Source: CAINVV01 sp038323575
GTDB lineage: Bacteria > Bacteroidota > Bacteroidia > Bacteroidales > Prolixibacteraceae
Reading direction: 5' to 3'
Assembly: GCA_038323575.1 (NCBI GenBank)
Contig: JBBQHB010000009.1
Coordinates: forward strand, 1 to 64,000
Length of the DNA stretch: 64,000 bases
A model generated the notes under the pieces. The model was given only the letters and a program-made list of their open reading frames with translations. It was not told where the DNA came from and ran no database searches. The stretch's first letter is position 1; every line of letters begins with the position of its first letter. The translations under genes and the position numbers were made by a program. Below, one piece after another: positions 32,810 through 42,054 of this stretch.

Positions 32810-33004
32810 ATGGACTCAAATATCATGCACGTATTAAATCTCCGGGAGTTGTCGTCCGAAGAATTAAAAACCCTTAATGGGGGAGAACCGACAAAATCAA
32901 CTACATTTTTTTATGATGTGGTTTATTCTGTTTTTTATCTGATCGGCAAATCTGAAATTCTTACCCGACAATTCTGGGTCGAATGGGATGAAGCAATATC
33001 ATGA
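32810..33004 (+). CDS. Double-glycine leader peptide D (candidate partner of peptide C)
   Basis: A 64-residue peptide (59 if the second ATG at 32825 is used). The leader contains LNLRELSSEELKTLNGG, close to the Bacteroidota GG-leader consensus, and the core of 39 residues begins EPTKSTTFFYDVVYSVFYLI and ends RQFWVEWDEAIS. No GxxxG is present in the core, unlike A-C. A strong hairpin terminator follows at 33015-33056, closing the C-D unit. Confidence 0.72.
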   Translation: MDSNIMHVLNLRELSSEELKTLNGGEPTKSTTFFYDVVYSVFYLIGKSEILTRQFWVEWDEAIS

Positions 33005-33014
33005 TTTGATTTTA

Positions 33015-33056
33015 GATAAGAAAAAAGTGGTTAATCCACTTTTTTCTTATCTTTAG
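33015..33056 (+). terminator. Strong Rho-independent terminator after peptides C-D
   Basis: Arms GATAAGAAAAAAGTGG (33015-33030) and CCACTTTTTTCTTATC (33036-33051) are perfectly complementary over 16 bp around a 5-base loop, with T-rich sequence in and after the second arm. It can act in both directions. Confidence 0.85.
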
Positions 33057-33155
33057 TTTAAATTGGAAATGTGACATTTATTGTAAAACTATTTGCATTA
33101 CTAATTGAAAAAAATTAATTTGAATATTTAAACAACCAAAAACAAATATCCAAAT

Positions 33156-33413
33156 ATGAAAATCAAAAGGTCGAAGGTTGATGTTGAGTTCGTAAAAAGG
33201 CTGGTATTCAGCATGTTGACAATGTCAGTCTTATTAATTATTATGGAATTATATGTGCCTATAAAAAGAATATTTTTTGGCGATAAAATGACATTTAGTG
33301 AAGTGTTGTCATATATAAGATACCTTCATTATTTTCCATATATTTTGGTTTTTGGCATTACAATAGGATTTTTTGCAGAGTCACCCGAAAATAAAGATCC
33401 AAAAAAAATGTAA
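33156..33413 (+). CDS. Small two-helix membrane protein (candidate immunity protein for C-D)
   Basis: An 85-residue protein with a basic start (MKIKRSKVDVEFVKR), a first helix LVFSMLTMSVLLIIMELYV, a basic loop PIKRIFFGDK, a second helix YFPYILVFGITIGFF and a charged tail ESPENKDPKKM. It lies next to the C-D peptide unit as the 49-residue protein does to A-B, so an immunity role is plausible. I recognise no family. Confidence 0.5.
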   Translation: MKIKRSKVDVEFVKRLVFSMLTMSVLLIIMELYVPIKRIFFGDKMTFSEVLSYIRYLHYFPYILVFGITIGFFAESPENKDPKKM

Positions 33414-33585
33414 TTGTTCTTCTTAGTATTATAAAATCGTTATTTGAAAGTTTCTACATTGCCTTGTTTTTTATGGAAATCCTGAAACGTAAAAGACTAC
33501 TACCAACAATTTAAGATTTCTATTTCAATTCAAATACTGCATTTATGTAAGTTGCAATTTTGTATGTTATAAAAATGATGTAAAA

Positions 33586-33611
33586 AACCCTCAATCATCA
33601 GACCAAGGGTT
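33586..33611. terminator. Weak hairpin downstream of the EEP gene
   Basis: AACCCT (33586-33591) and AGGGTT (33606-33611) pair around a 14-base loop with A-rich and T-rich flanks. It lies beyond the 3' end of the minus-strand EEP gene and may end its transcript. Confidence 0.35.
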
Positions 33612-33696
33612 ATTTGTGTTTTAAACTGTCGGATTCCCAACTCCTGACAAGTCTACATGTTTTATTATTACAGGATCAATCTGTCTCAGAAGGGCT

Positions 33697-34554
33697 TTAC
33701 AATACTTCCACCTCAGCCAGCACTGGTAAATGGTCAGACGGATAGAACAGTCCGAATGAGTCGGACAGTACGCCGAGGCGGAGGACATTCACTTTTTGGT
33801 TGATAAAAATATAGTCGATGACGCGCTTCGACTCCTTCACATCAAACCCTCCGCTGGTACCGGTCGGGCCGTATGGGGAAGTCTGGCATTTGTCGCGCGA
33901 ATCAAACAGGATGGTCAGGATTTTCTGAATGGGTGGCTGCTCTTTGGAAGAGTTGAAATCACCTGTCAGCAACATCGGCAGATTCTCTTTGTTGATGGCT
34001 GCCATGAATTTGAGGATCAACGTTGCAGATTCCTCACGGGCCACTCTGCCGCGATGGTCGAAATGGGTATTGAAAACAAAGAAAGTTTTTTTGGTTTGCT
34101 TGTCTTTGAATTTAATCCAGGTACAGGTTCTGTTGCAGGCTGCATCCCATCCCAGTCCTGGTTTTTCCGTGCTTTCATTGAGCCACAAGGTTCCTGCATC
34201 AAGTTTCTCAAAGCGCGATTTCCGGAAGAAAATGGTCATGTGTTCACCTGCCTCTTTCCCATCGTCGCGCCCTAAACCGTAAGAATCGAATTCAGGCAGA
34301 CCGGCCTTCAAATCGTTCATTTGCACAATCAGCGCCTCCTGTACCCCTAAAATATCGGCCTGGTGAAACCGGATTAACCCGGTAACTTTGTCTTTTCTTA
34401 GCGGCCAGGCATTGACACCGTCATCAGGTGTATTCATCCTGATATTGTAGGTCATGATGTTGAATGAGCTCTTTTTTTCTGCTTTCCCGAAAACCGGGGT
34501 GGCCAGGGGGATTGCCAGTAATGACCACATAATCAATAGCGAAAATGTCTTCAT
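33697..34554 (-). CDS. Endonuclease/exonuclease/phosphatase (EEP) family secreted hydrolase
   Basis: A 285-residue exported EEP-fold protein. The ATG at 34554 is chosen because it starts a signal peptide (MKTFSLLIMWSLLAIPLATP). EEP motifs are complete: FNIMTYNIRMNTPDDGVNAW, the metal-binding Glu in ILGVQEAL, NTHFDHRGRVAR, the catalytic LLTGDFNSS, and the terminal SDHLPVLAEV. Family members cleave phosphodiesters in nucleic acids, sphingomyelin or inositol phosphates. Export and the SusCD genes upstream on the same strand suggest a role in scavenging phosphorylated or lipid-linked substrates, not DNA repair. The substrate is not identified. Confidence 0.82.
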   Translation of the reverse strand: MKTFSLLIMWSLLAIPLATPVFGKAEKKSSFNIMTYNIRMNTPDDGVNAWPLRKDKVTGLIRFHQADILGVQEALIVQMNDLKAGLPEFDSYGLGRDDGKEAGEHMTIFFRKSRFEKLDAGTLWLNESTEKPGLGWDAACNRTCTWIKFKDKQTKKTFFVFNTHFDHRGRVAREESATLILKFMAAINKENLPMLLTGDFNSSKEQPPIQKILTILFDSRDKCQTSPYGPTGTSGGFDVKESKRVIDYIFINQKVNVLRLGVLSDSFGLFYPSDHLPVLAEVEVL

Positions 34555-34678
34555 GTTCGGGGGATAAATTAAATTTCTTGTTTGATTAATATTGAAGCAA
34601 TCCCGCTGATTGCTCAACGGGATTGCAAAAATTGAACTATTGTCTTTGACAGTCTATGCCAACAAGACAGATAATTTA

Positions 34679-36445
34679 TTACCAGCCCGGATTTTGTTTG
34701 AGGGCCGGATTGGTGAGCAGGTCATTTTGAGGAATGGGATAGAAATACATTTTGTCTTCCCATTTCCTGGAAATATTGGTCATCCAGGTTAATTCACCGC
34801 TGGTGCCGTTTTTAAGCAGCTGTGAATTTGCTTTTCCTGAGACAAGAGTAGAAACGTCAACGTAGGTTACCCCTGATACCGCAGGTGAAGGCTTGGTACC
34901 CTGGTAGAATGCAACATCGAGGATTCCGTCCTCATTCAAATCCATCGGGGTCACCAATGCAGGCACATAAAAGCCGTTCCACACCTGGTTCATGAGATCC
35001 CCTCTTTTCCACCTGAGGAGGTCGGCAAAGCGGAATCCTTCCAGGCAAAGTTCAATGCCCCTCTCTCTTCTTATCTCCAGAATAACAGGGTCATTTATAC
35101 CCGGGAAATAATTGGAAACCAGGTAAGGATCAACCACGGTTGGTTTGGTATTCAAACCGGCGGTAATCCCGCCTCTCGTGCGGAGAACACCAATTGTTTT
35201 GGCCCAGTCTGCATCTGTCAGCGTTCCAAGTTCTGCCTGTGCCTCGGCATAATTCAACAGAACTTCTGCATACCTGAACTCGGAAATGGAGTTGATGTTA
35301 AGGTCGCGGGTGTCATAATACATATCATCCAACGTCCATTTGATTGGCTGGTAACCGGTAAATGTGTAGGAGAACAGCGGCGGGGCAGGAATTAGTAACC
35401 CTCCGCTGAGCCTTTTGTAATCTCCCAGACGGATGGTCTGTTTGAGCCTTAAATCCCTGTTTTTTACCTCATCCTTAAACGGCATGGTGGTATAAGCCGG
35501 ATTGGAAGTAAAAGGTGTGCCATCCAGATTCAGGTAGGTATTGATAAAAGTCCTTGTCAGGCTGGCCTTGTCGCCATAGGTGCCGCTCGTCCAGTACCAG
35601 TTGGCATCATTCAGGACAGCCAATGTGAGGTCACATATGGCCGCCAGCATTACTTCACTCGCAATTGGTAAGGGATTGGTGAAAACTGTACGGTAGGATT
35701 TGCCGGGACCACCTGTGGTATAAATGGAATATCCGCCTTCATCCATTACTTTCTTGGCTGCAACTGATGCATAACCCAGAAAGGTTGCCGCTGATCCCTG
35801 AAGATTAAATTCCGGATGGTATTTTCTGAATGTTCCTTCAAAGAGGCAGATTCTTGATTTCAACGCATAGGCTACATATTTGGTTACCAGACTACGGGAT
35901 GCATCGTTTGTCGATTTAATGTTGTTGCAGGCATAGTCTATGTCCACCATGATGGAATCCATAATCAGTGTACGTGAATCGCGCGGCCCGAACAATACAG
36001 GATCAGTTACATCGAGCGGTTTGCCAATCCAAGGGACATCCCCGAATCGTTTCACTTTCTCGTAATAAAAGTATGCCCTGAAGAATTTGGCTATACCCAG
36101 GTAGTTTTTCCTGACATCCAGTGGAACCATCGGATCATTGCAGTTGGCAATAAAATAGTTGATGTTCCTTAAATCGCCCCAGGACCAGCCTGTACTCAAA
36201 GTTGGAGCAAAAGCGCCTTCCTGGATGAAGGAGTTCACGGATTTTACGGCCATGTAATCGGACAGTGCATCCAGGTTGGTACTTCTTCCGGGAAGGATGG
36301 AATAGAACGAATTGGCGTAAAGGTCTAAGCCTTGCTGACTGCCAAATACGGCAGATTTTGATGCTGTGGATTGCGGTATTTCTTCCAAACTGCAACTTGC
36401 AAGAATAAATCCAAGAAGAAGGAACCACAAGTATTGTTTTTTCAT
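34679..36445 (-). CDS. SusD/RagB-family nutrient-binding outer-membrane lipoprotein
   Basis: A 588-residue SusD-like lipoprotein. The signal is MKKQYLWFLLLGFILASCS with a lipobox Cys, followed by EEIPQSTAS. Helical TPR-like segments characteristic of SusD occur (YLGIAKFFRAYFYYEKVKRF, EFRYAEVLLNYAEAQAELG, RRERGIELCLEGFRFADLLR) and the C-terminus is FYPIPQNDLLTNPALKQNPG, a typical SusD ending. It caps the SusC channel encoded just upstream on the same strand and binds the glycan or other ligand. No CAZyme lies directly beside it, so the ligand is unknown. Confidence 0.92.
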   Translation of the reverse strand: MKKQYLWFLLLGFILASCSLEEIPQSTASKSAVFGSQQGLDLYANSFYSILPGRSTNLDALSDYMAVKSVNSFIQEGAFAPTLSTGWSWGDLRNINYFIANCNDPMVPLDVRKNYLGIAKFFRAYFYYEKVKRFGDVPWIGKPLDVTDPVLFGPRDSRTLIMDSIMVDIDYACNNIKSTNDASRSLVTKYVAYALKSRICLFEGTFRKYHPEFNLQGSAATFLGYASVAAKKVMDEGGYSIYTTGGPGKSYRTVFTNPLPIASEVMLAAICDLTLAVLNDANWYWTSGTYGDKASLTRTFINTYLNLDGTPFTSNPAYTTMPFKDEVKNRDLRLKQTIRLGDYKRLSGGLLIPAPPLFSYTFTGYQPIKWTLDDMYYDTRDLNINSISEFRYAEVLLNYAEAQAELGTLTDADWAKTIGVLRTRGGITAGLNTKPTVVDPYLVSNYFPGINDPVILEIRRERGIELCLEGFRFADLLRWKRGDLMNQVWNGFYVPALVTPMDLNEDGILDVAFYQGTKPSPAVSGVTYVDVSTLVSGKANSQLLKNGTSGELTWMTNISRKWEDKMYFYPIPQNDLLTNPALKQNPGW

Positions 36446-36467
36446 AACTGTATTTTTTATGGAGGTG

Positions 36468-39400
36468 TTAGAATGTTATACTTAGTCCAAATGATATACT
36501 TTTCAGCATCGGATAGTTGTATCCGTCACCTGCGTTGCCTGAGGTAAAAAGCTGATCAGAGGGTACGGTATTTTCCACATCAATTCCTTTTACAAGCTTG
36601 TAAAGAGGTGAGTAGGCCCAAAGGTTTTCGCCTGAGAAAAATACCTTCACATCGTTGGCCCTGATTTTTGATATCAGGCTTTTGGGTAAGTTATAACCAA
36701 ACTGAATATTTGCCATTCTTATAAAAGCAACGTTTTGTTTGTATTTGGTCTGAACAACCCCAAGTTCCCTTGCCGTATTGCTTGATGCCGCACGGGACAT
36801 TGTCCTTGGGAAATATGCATCGGTATGCTCAGGAGTCCACATGTTTCCAAGGTGCCATTTGGGTAAGTTATTGTAAGGTCTGTTGTATTGGCCCCAGAAA
36901 AATTCAGCTTCGACACTCGGATACCAGTCCTGTTTCATTACACCGTTGAAGTAAGTTGAGAGAAAGAAATTATTCCAGTCTGCGCCCAAACTGACGCCGT
37001 AAGAATAATGTGCAGCCGTATTACCTATAATTTTTCTGTCCCCCGGATTAGAGACCCTGTTGGTTCCAATGTTAATAAAACCATCGTTGTTCAAATCCTT
37101 GAGTTTGATGTCTCCGGGGTACCAAATATTGGTCGGAGATGCCCTCATCTGAGGACTCTGTTTTGCATGGGAAGCTACATCTGCAGCATCTACAAAGAAT
37201 CCTTCCGTTTCATATCCCCACATTTCACCAATAATCTGTCCAACATAATAATCGGAGAGCAGTTTGTCGGGATTGTTGTATCTGGTAATTTCCGCCTTAC
37301 TGTCCGCAAGCGTAAATCTCACATCGTAGTTAAAGGGTTTTGAGATAAACGTGAATTTATCCCTCCAGGTAACGGACATTTCCCAACCGTTGGTCTTCAG
37401 GTCTGCATAGTTACCTTTGGGCGCAGTGGCTCCGAACGTGGCCGGAAGGGTTAAACCGATGGTAAACATGTTCGTCGTATTACGGATATACATATCACCC
37501 ACAAAATTTAACCGGTTATTCAACATCGAAAAGTCCAGACCAAAATCACTGGTCGTGGATGTTTCCCAGGTAATTCCATCGGGTAGTACAGCGGGCAATC
37601 TGGTTTGCTGCGGTCTTACCCCATTCAGGATATTGCCTGATTGTGATATGGAAAACTGCTCCTGGTATACGTAGGAGTTGATATTTCCGTTACCAAGTGA
37701 CCCGTAGGATGCTCTGAGTTTTACATCAGAAAACAATGACGGAGCAACATGCCAGAAAGACTCTTTGGAGAGACGCCATCCTCCGGATATTGAAGGGAAG
37801 AATGCATATCTTTGGGTGGACGGGAATTTTGAAGAACCATCGTAGCGGCCGTTAACCTCTACCAGATATCTGTCCTTGTAGGAGTAGTTAAGTCTTGAAA
37901 ATCCTCCAAGAATATCCCATTTTTCATAACCACCACCGGTGGTTATTGCCTGTCCGAGCGCCAGGTTCATATCAGTGGCTCCTTCATAGATCACCCCATT
38001 TCTCTGTGCAGCGATTCTGTTGTAGGTTGACTGCTCATAATTGTAGCCCACCATAAATTTCAAATAATGAATACCCTTAAAAGTGTTTTCATATTCGGAA
38101 TAAAGGTTGGTGGCAATATATTGTGTCTCCCTGTTATCAAATGCCAGGTCGTTGGTGGTTGTTCCAACATAGGCTACTACACCAGGCTTGTTACTGTATG
38201 GTACCTGAACACGTTTTTGTTCTGTATTGTTTTGGGTGTTCCTGAAGGTAAAATCACCTTTGACCCTTAATTTGTTATTCCAAAAATTGGTGGTAAACCC
38301 TGCGGTATTTTTGAATACCTTTTTCTTGTTGTCGATCCCGTTCTTTCCATACCATAAATCGCCGACATTGTAAACAGAAACCATCGTGAGTGAGCCGTCC
38401 GGATTGAACATGGTGCCGTTTGGGTGACCTTCGTCGGCAATATTCCGCCAGATTCCGGATCCTTCACCGACGTTCATCGGGTTATGGTAAAACATTTCAG
38501 AATACTCCGTGTTGTTGTCAATTGTCAGCCAGGGAGCTAATTTTATTGAGCCCTTGCCGCGAAAGTTCTTCATGTTATAGTCGTCGGAATTATAACGGAA
38601 CAATCCATCCTGTGCCATGTAACGCCCTGAGACCAGATACGACACCTTTTCGCCGCTTCCGGTAACGGTAAGATTGTTATCTGTTGCAGTGATACTCTTT
38701 TTATAGAGTTCCCCGTAAAAATCAGTACTGCCGTAATAGACATATTCACCGGTTACAGGATCTATATCCACTGTTTTGTAAGGTTGTCCTGAATCTACCC
38801 TCCTTTTAAACTCGTCAAGATAAGCCTGGGAAAATTTCAACGTCTTGTTGATGTTCTGCGGGAAGGAACCATCACCATTGACAAAAGCTTCGGAAAACAT
38901 TTTTACCCAGGTATATCCGTCCGTCACAAAATCAGGCGACTGGACCGGGTCTTTTACCGCAAAATTGGACGAAAACGTCACAGTTGTCTTTCCCTTTTCA
39001 GGATTTTTTGTTGTGAGCAAAACGACTCCGAATGCGCCCCTGGCGCCGTAAATAGAGGCTGAGGCAGCATCTTTCAGGATTGAAACACTGGCAATATCGT
39101 TGGGATTTAACAAACTGGGATCGCCTTCTACGCCATCGATGAGAATCAAAGCACTTCCGCCTTGTCCGATAGAAGTGGTTCCGCGGATATTGTAACTAGG
39201 GGCCTGGTTTGGCTTCCCATCCATCAACTTGATATTCAGGTTGGGGATAACACCCTTTAATCCCTGGGAGACGTTGGAAATCGGGCGGTTATCAAACACT
39301 TCGCCTGTCACCTGATCCACGGCACCGGTCAGGTTGGCTTTTTTCTGCGTGCCGTATCCAACTACAATTACCTCTTCAACGCCTACTGAACTGGTTTTCA

Positions 39401-39725
39401 GGGTTACGTTAAAGGCAGTTTTGTCCCCGAGGGGTATTTCCTGCGTATCCATCCCGATAAAGGAGACAGATATCACCTTGCTACCTGAAGGTATCCCGGA
39501 CAGGGAGAATTTTCCGTTGCTGTCGGTTATTGTCCCAACAGTGGTGCCTTTGACCAGAACTGTGGCTCCGGGTACCGGCGTATTGCTGTCGTCTTTTACC
39601 ACGCCGCTTACAGACTTCTGCTGCGCAAAAGCCATCCCTGATATTACCACAATAAAAAGAAACATGGAGAGCAGTACCCTGATCAGCTTTTCTTTTTGTT
39701 GAAAAAACAGTTTTCTTTTTTTCAT
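36468..39725 (-). CDS. SusC/RagA-family TonB-linked outer-membrane receptor
   Basis: A 1085-residue SusC-like transporter. After a long signal peptide (LIRVLLSMFLFIVVISGMAF) comes a CarboxypepD_reg-like domain (VSGVVKDDSNTPVPGATVLV). The TonB-box/plug region follows with VEEVIVVGYGTQKKANLTGA, then the hallmark LILIDGVEGDPSLLNPNDI and SVSILKDAASASIYGARGAF. The rest is a large beta-barrel ending with the aromatic ISFGLSITF. It imports the ligand bound by SusD using TonB energy. SusD is 22 bases downstream. No SusR, hybrid two-component or anti-sigma gene adjoins, so control is not evident except for the promoter at 39846-39876. Confidence 0.95.
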   Translation of the reverse strand: MKKRKLFFQQKEKLIRVLLSMFLFIVVISGMAFAQQKSVSGVVKDDSNTPVPGATVLVKGTTVGTITDSNGKFSLSGIPSGSKVISVSFIGMDTQEIPLGDKTAFNVTLKTSSVGVEEVIVVGYGTQKKANLTGAVDQVTGEVFDNRPISNVSQGLKGVIPNLNIKLMDGKPNQAPSYNIRGTTSIGQGGSALILIDGVEGDPSLLNPNDIASVSILKDAASASIYGARGAFGVVLLTTKNPEKGKTTVTFSSNFAVKDPVQSPDFVTDGYTWVKMFSEAFVNGDGSFPQNINKTLKFSQAYLDEFKRRVDSGQPYKTVDIDPVTGEYVYYGSTDFYGELYKKSITATDNNLTVTGSGEKVSYLVSGRYMAQDGLFRYNSDDYNMKNFRGKGSIKLAPWLTIDNNTEYSEMFYHNPMNVGEGSGIWRNIADEGHPNGTMFNPDGSLTMVSVYNVGDLWYGKNGIDNKKKVFKNTAGFTTNFWNNKLRVKGDFTFRNTQNNTEQKRVQVPYSNKPGVVAYVGTTTNDLAFDNRETQYIATNLYSEYENTFKGIHYLKFMVGYNYEQSTYNRIAAQRNGVIYEGATDMNLALGQAITTGGGYEKWDILGGFSRLNYSYKDRYLVEVNGRYDGSSKFPSTQRYAFFPSISGGWRLSKESFWHVAPSLFSDVKLRASYGSLGNGNINSYVYQEQFSISQSGNILNGVRPQQTRLPAVLPDGITWETSTTSDFGLDFSMLNNRLNFVGDMYIRNTTNMFTIGLTLPATFGATAPKGNYADLKTNGWEMSVTWRDKFTFISKPFNYDVRFTLADSKAEITRYNNPDKLLSDYYVGQIIGEMWGYETEGFFVDAADVASHAKQSPQMRASPTNIWYPGDIKLKDLNNDGFINIGTNRVSNPGDRKIIGNTAAHYSYGVSLGADWNNFFLSTYFNGVMKQDWYPSVEAEFFWGQYNRPYNNLPKWHLGNMWTPEHTDAYFPRTMSRAASSNTARELGVVQTKYKQNVAFIRMANIQFGYNLPKSLISKIRANDVKVFFSGENLWAYSPLYKLVKGIDVENTVPSDQLFTSGNAGDGYNYPMLKSISFGLSITF

Positions 39726-40149
39726 AGATTCATAAACTTTAATTGGATTAACTGTAAAACAAGAACATATAATTGATAATTGATTTTCTGGTTTGAATAA
39801 TTGACATTCAATGCTATCTGATTAATTTCACCATACATCGGTGAATCTGAATACACGCAATAATTGTGTAAACAAAAAAGAGGTGTTCTGTTGAATTTAA
39901 TAATTAGTTTGCGCGTTTGATTCGTCTAAAAAAGTGAAATTTTCCTGATGATTTGTTTACGAAGATGTTAAAGCCCTGCACACAAAGAGAACAGATAATT
40001 CACGATCTAAATCTCCGTAAAAAAATGATGAAATGCAATATTATTTTCACAAAATTTAACAAATAATGGAGAGAACTTAAAAATCGGAATATTTTAAAAG
40101 AAAACCCCATTATCCGGAGATAACAGGGCTTTCCTGAAAGAAGGAGAAA
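39726..40149. other. AT-rich regulatory gap between DUF1080 and susC genes
   Basis: The 424-base gap holds the susC promoter (separate entry) near its left end. The right part, up to 40149, is AT-rich with no coding frame; GAAAACCCCATTATCCGGAG then CAGGGCTTTC near 40100-40132 is a weak hairpin that may end the DUF1080 transcript. Confidence 0.4.
39846..39876 (-). promoter_or_regulatory. Candidate promoter for susCD with overlapping dyad
   Basis: On the minus strand TTTG (complement of 39873-39876) is followed after exactly 19 bases by TATTCAGA (complement of 39846-39853), the right geometry for a Bacteroidota promoter although the -7 element matches only in part. An imperfect dyad TACACAATTATTGCGTGTA lies in the spacer and could be an operator. 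Confidence 0.4.
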
Positions 40150-41166
40150 TTACTTTTTGAGTATCGGTTTGATCTCAATATTGCGGAAGCTTACCTTGCC
40201 GTGATCGCCCTGGAGGTAGATCGGTCCGGGGATAAATTCATCCGGCGTAATGGCGCCTCCGGTACAGCCCAATACCGCCTGGTTGTCAATGATGGTTTTT
40301 CCGTTCAGGATAACAGTTACATGCCTGTCGCACAGGGTGATGTCCAGATCCTGCCAGGTTCCTGCCGGTTTTTCTGCAGATTCGGATGGGGTGATCCTGC
40401 TGTAGAGCGCTCCCATGTTGTGCGGATCGAGCGGTTTTCCGTAACTGTCGAGTACCTGTATTTCATAGATACCGCGCAGGTAAACTCCGCTGTTGCTGCC
40501 GGCCGGAACGCTGACCTGCAGTTTCAGGTTGAAATCTTCGAATTTATCAATGGTACATATGTTGCCGTATGATTTGTGGGGTTGGCCCTCAACTTGTACC
40601 GGATCGTTTACCAGGGCACCATCGACGATCGACCAGCCGCTGACTTTTTTCTCTTCCAGCAGCTTCCATCCTGAAAGGTCTTTACCGTTGAGCATTTTAA
40701 CAGGTTTACCATAAATGATCTTTGAAAGATCAGGCGCAGCAGGAACATCCGGGATTTTTTTGCCGGTAAAGCGCATGGTAGAAGAGCCGCCGTCTTTCTC
40801 CGGCGTAATTACTTCACCAACCAGCTGGTCGGCATAGAGAGAGAACCGGTACTGGGTATTCGCTGTGTGGGTACGGGTCGGGGCGCCTGCCGCATCAGTA
40901 GTGCGGACAAAGTTGCGGGAGCGGGTAACGACAAGTGTTGTACCATCCATGTAGACACTGGTAACCGGTTCGACACTTCCGCCATACCACAGCAGGCTGG
41001 CATCCAGGTATCCGTCCATCTGCTGTACGCCCAGCCAGCCGGCACCATTAGGAAGAAAGAGCGCCCAGCGACCCAAAAATGGTTTGGCCGAGTCAACGGC
41101 TTTTGTAACATTCGGGATTGAAAGCAGCAGCATCAATGCTCCGATCAGACTGATTTTTCTTAACAT
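40150..41166 (-). CDS. DUF1080 (3-keto-disaccharide hydrolase-type) secreted protein
   Basis: A 338-residue exported protein. The signal peptide is MLRKISLIGALMLLLSIPNV. The first part (FLGRWALFLPNGAGWLGVQQ) is a beta-rich lipocalin-like region of about 140 residues, and the second is a DUF1080 concanavalin-like domain: MLNGKDLSGWKLLEEKK, SNSGVYLRGIYEIQVLDSYG, GTWQDLDITLCDRHVTVILN, then GPIYLQGDHGKVSFRNIEI at the end. DUF1080 proteins hydrolyse 3-keto-glycosides or bind glycans in the envelope. It is oriented with susCD and may belong to the same utilisation locus. Confidence 0.85.
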   Translation of the reverse strand: MLRKISLIGALMLLLSIPNVTKAVDSAKPFLGRWALFLPNGAGWLGVQQMDGYLDASLLWYGGSVEPVTSVYMDGTTLVVTRSRNFVRTTDAAGAPTRTHTANTQYRFSLYADQLVGEVITPEKDGGSSTMRFTGKKIPDVPAAPDLSKIIYGKPVKMLNGKDLSGWKLLEEKKVSGWSIVDGALVNDPVQVEGQPHKSYGNICTIDKFEDFNLKLQVSVPAGSNSGVYLRGIYEIQVLDSYGKPLDPHNMGALYSRITPSESAEKPAGTWQDLDITLCDRHVTVILNGKTIIDNQAVLGCTGGAITPDEFIPGPIYLQGDHGKVSFRNIEIKPILKK

Positions 41167-41240
41167 GTGAGTTAAATTTGAATTTTGAGTGTTAATTGAT
41201 ATCCATCCAAAGATAAAAAAAGAGAATGAAATTTTCTACT

Positions 41241-41657
41241 TCACAACAGTTCCTCAAATCCCGGAATAGCTTCAAGCTTTATTGGTCTTCCGCGGTTCAG
41301 GCCGACGCCGGTTACTTTGGCGTGGGATACCAGTTTGTTCTCCGGAAGTATGAAAATATCCTGTTCAAAGATCAGCCGCAGGTGGCCCTCTCTTCGGGTG
41401 GTAACCGTCACTTTGAACAGGTCTCCGCTTGTTAGTGAATATTTGTAGTCTATTTCAACTCTCGAAACCACCAGGTCAATCCCCTCGTTGTGCAACTTTG
41501 CGAAATCTATCTTCTTGCCCAGCAGGAACTGGTGCCGTGCATGTTCGTAATAATTCTGGTATACGGCATTGTTGACGATTCCCTGCAAATCACACTCATA
41601 GTCTCTGACTGAAAATTCCAGCTCAAACAGGTGCCCGGGCTCTTTGTCAATTATCAT
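41241..41657 (-). CDS. Acyl-CoA thioesterase, hot-dog fold (4-hydroxybenzoyl-CoA thioesterase-like)
   Basis: A 138-residue single hot-dog domain. The active-site block VRDYECDLQGIVNNAVYQNY followed by YEHARHQFL matches the YbgC/4-HBA-CoA thioesterase pattern (Y-x-x-D-x-x-G-x-V-x-N-x-x-Y-x-x-Y-x-E-x-x-R), with Asp as the catalytic residue. Later strands (VEIDYKYSLTSGDLFKVTV) complete the fold. Such enzymes hydrolyse short-chain or aromatic acyl-CoAs in the cytoplasm. It stands alone between DUF1080 and DUF2339 genes. Confidence 0.85.
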   Translation of the reverse strand: MIIDKEPGHLFELEFSVRDYECDLQGIVNNAVYQNYYEHARHQFLLGKKIDFAKLHNEGIDLVVSRVEIDYKYSLTSGDLFKVTVTTRREGHLRLIFEQDIFILPENKLVSHAKVTGVGLNRGRPIKLEAIPGFEELL

Positions 41658-42054
41658 GGTAAATCTTTTATAATTAGTGTATAGCCGTTAGTCTGACAGT
41701 AACTCAATGATGGTCAAATTTATTGCTCATTGAAGATAACTGTTAAGCCTGAAGCTTCAAAATCAGCTGCAAGATCAGAAAAAAACATCAATTTCTATCC
41801 CGGTATTATACGTAGTTTTAACAATTGCAAAAATTTCTTATTTGAATATTTGGCGGCTAATTTCTGATTTTCAAAGTTTTGTATAATTAAAAAGTTTATT
41901 TACATTTATCATTCTAAACCCACATCGACCAAAAAAATGGCGTGGACTGTAGCTTTTTACTGAAATAAAATTCCGGATGAAGATGCAACACTGGACTTAA
42001 AAGCCGGTGACTGCATTCAGGTTAGTAAACTACATCAACTAACTTCAAAAAGAA
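41658..42054. other. Intergenic region with candidate promoter for the DUF2339 gene
   Basis: About 400 bases without a coding frame. A promoter pair at 41878-41908 (separate entry) would leave a leader of about 140 bases before the ATG at 42055. The leader contains no recognised riboswitch or RNA fold. Confidence 0.4.
41878..41908 (+). promoter_or_regulatory. Candidate promoter for the DUF2339 gene
   Basis: TTTG at 41878-41881 and TACATTTA at 41901-41908, separated by 19 bases, match the Bacteroidota TTTG-N19-TAnnTTTG pattern except for the last base of the -7 element. Confidence 0.45.
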
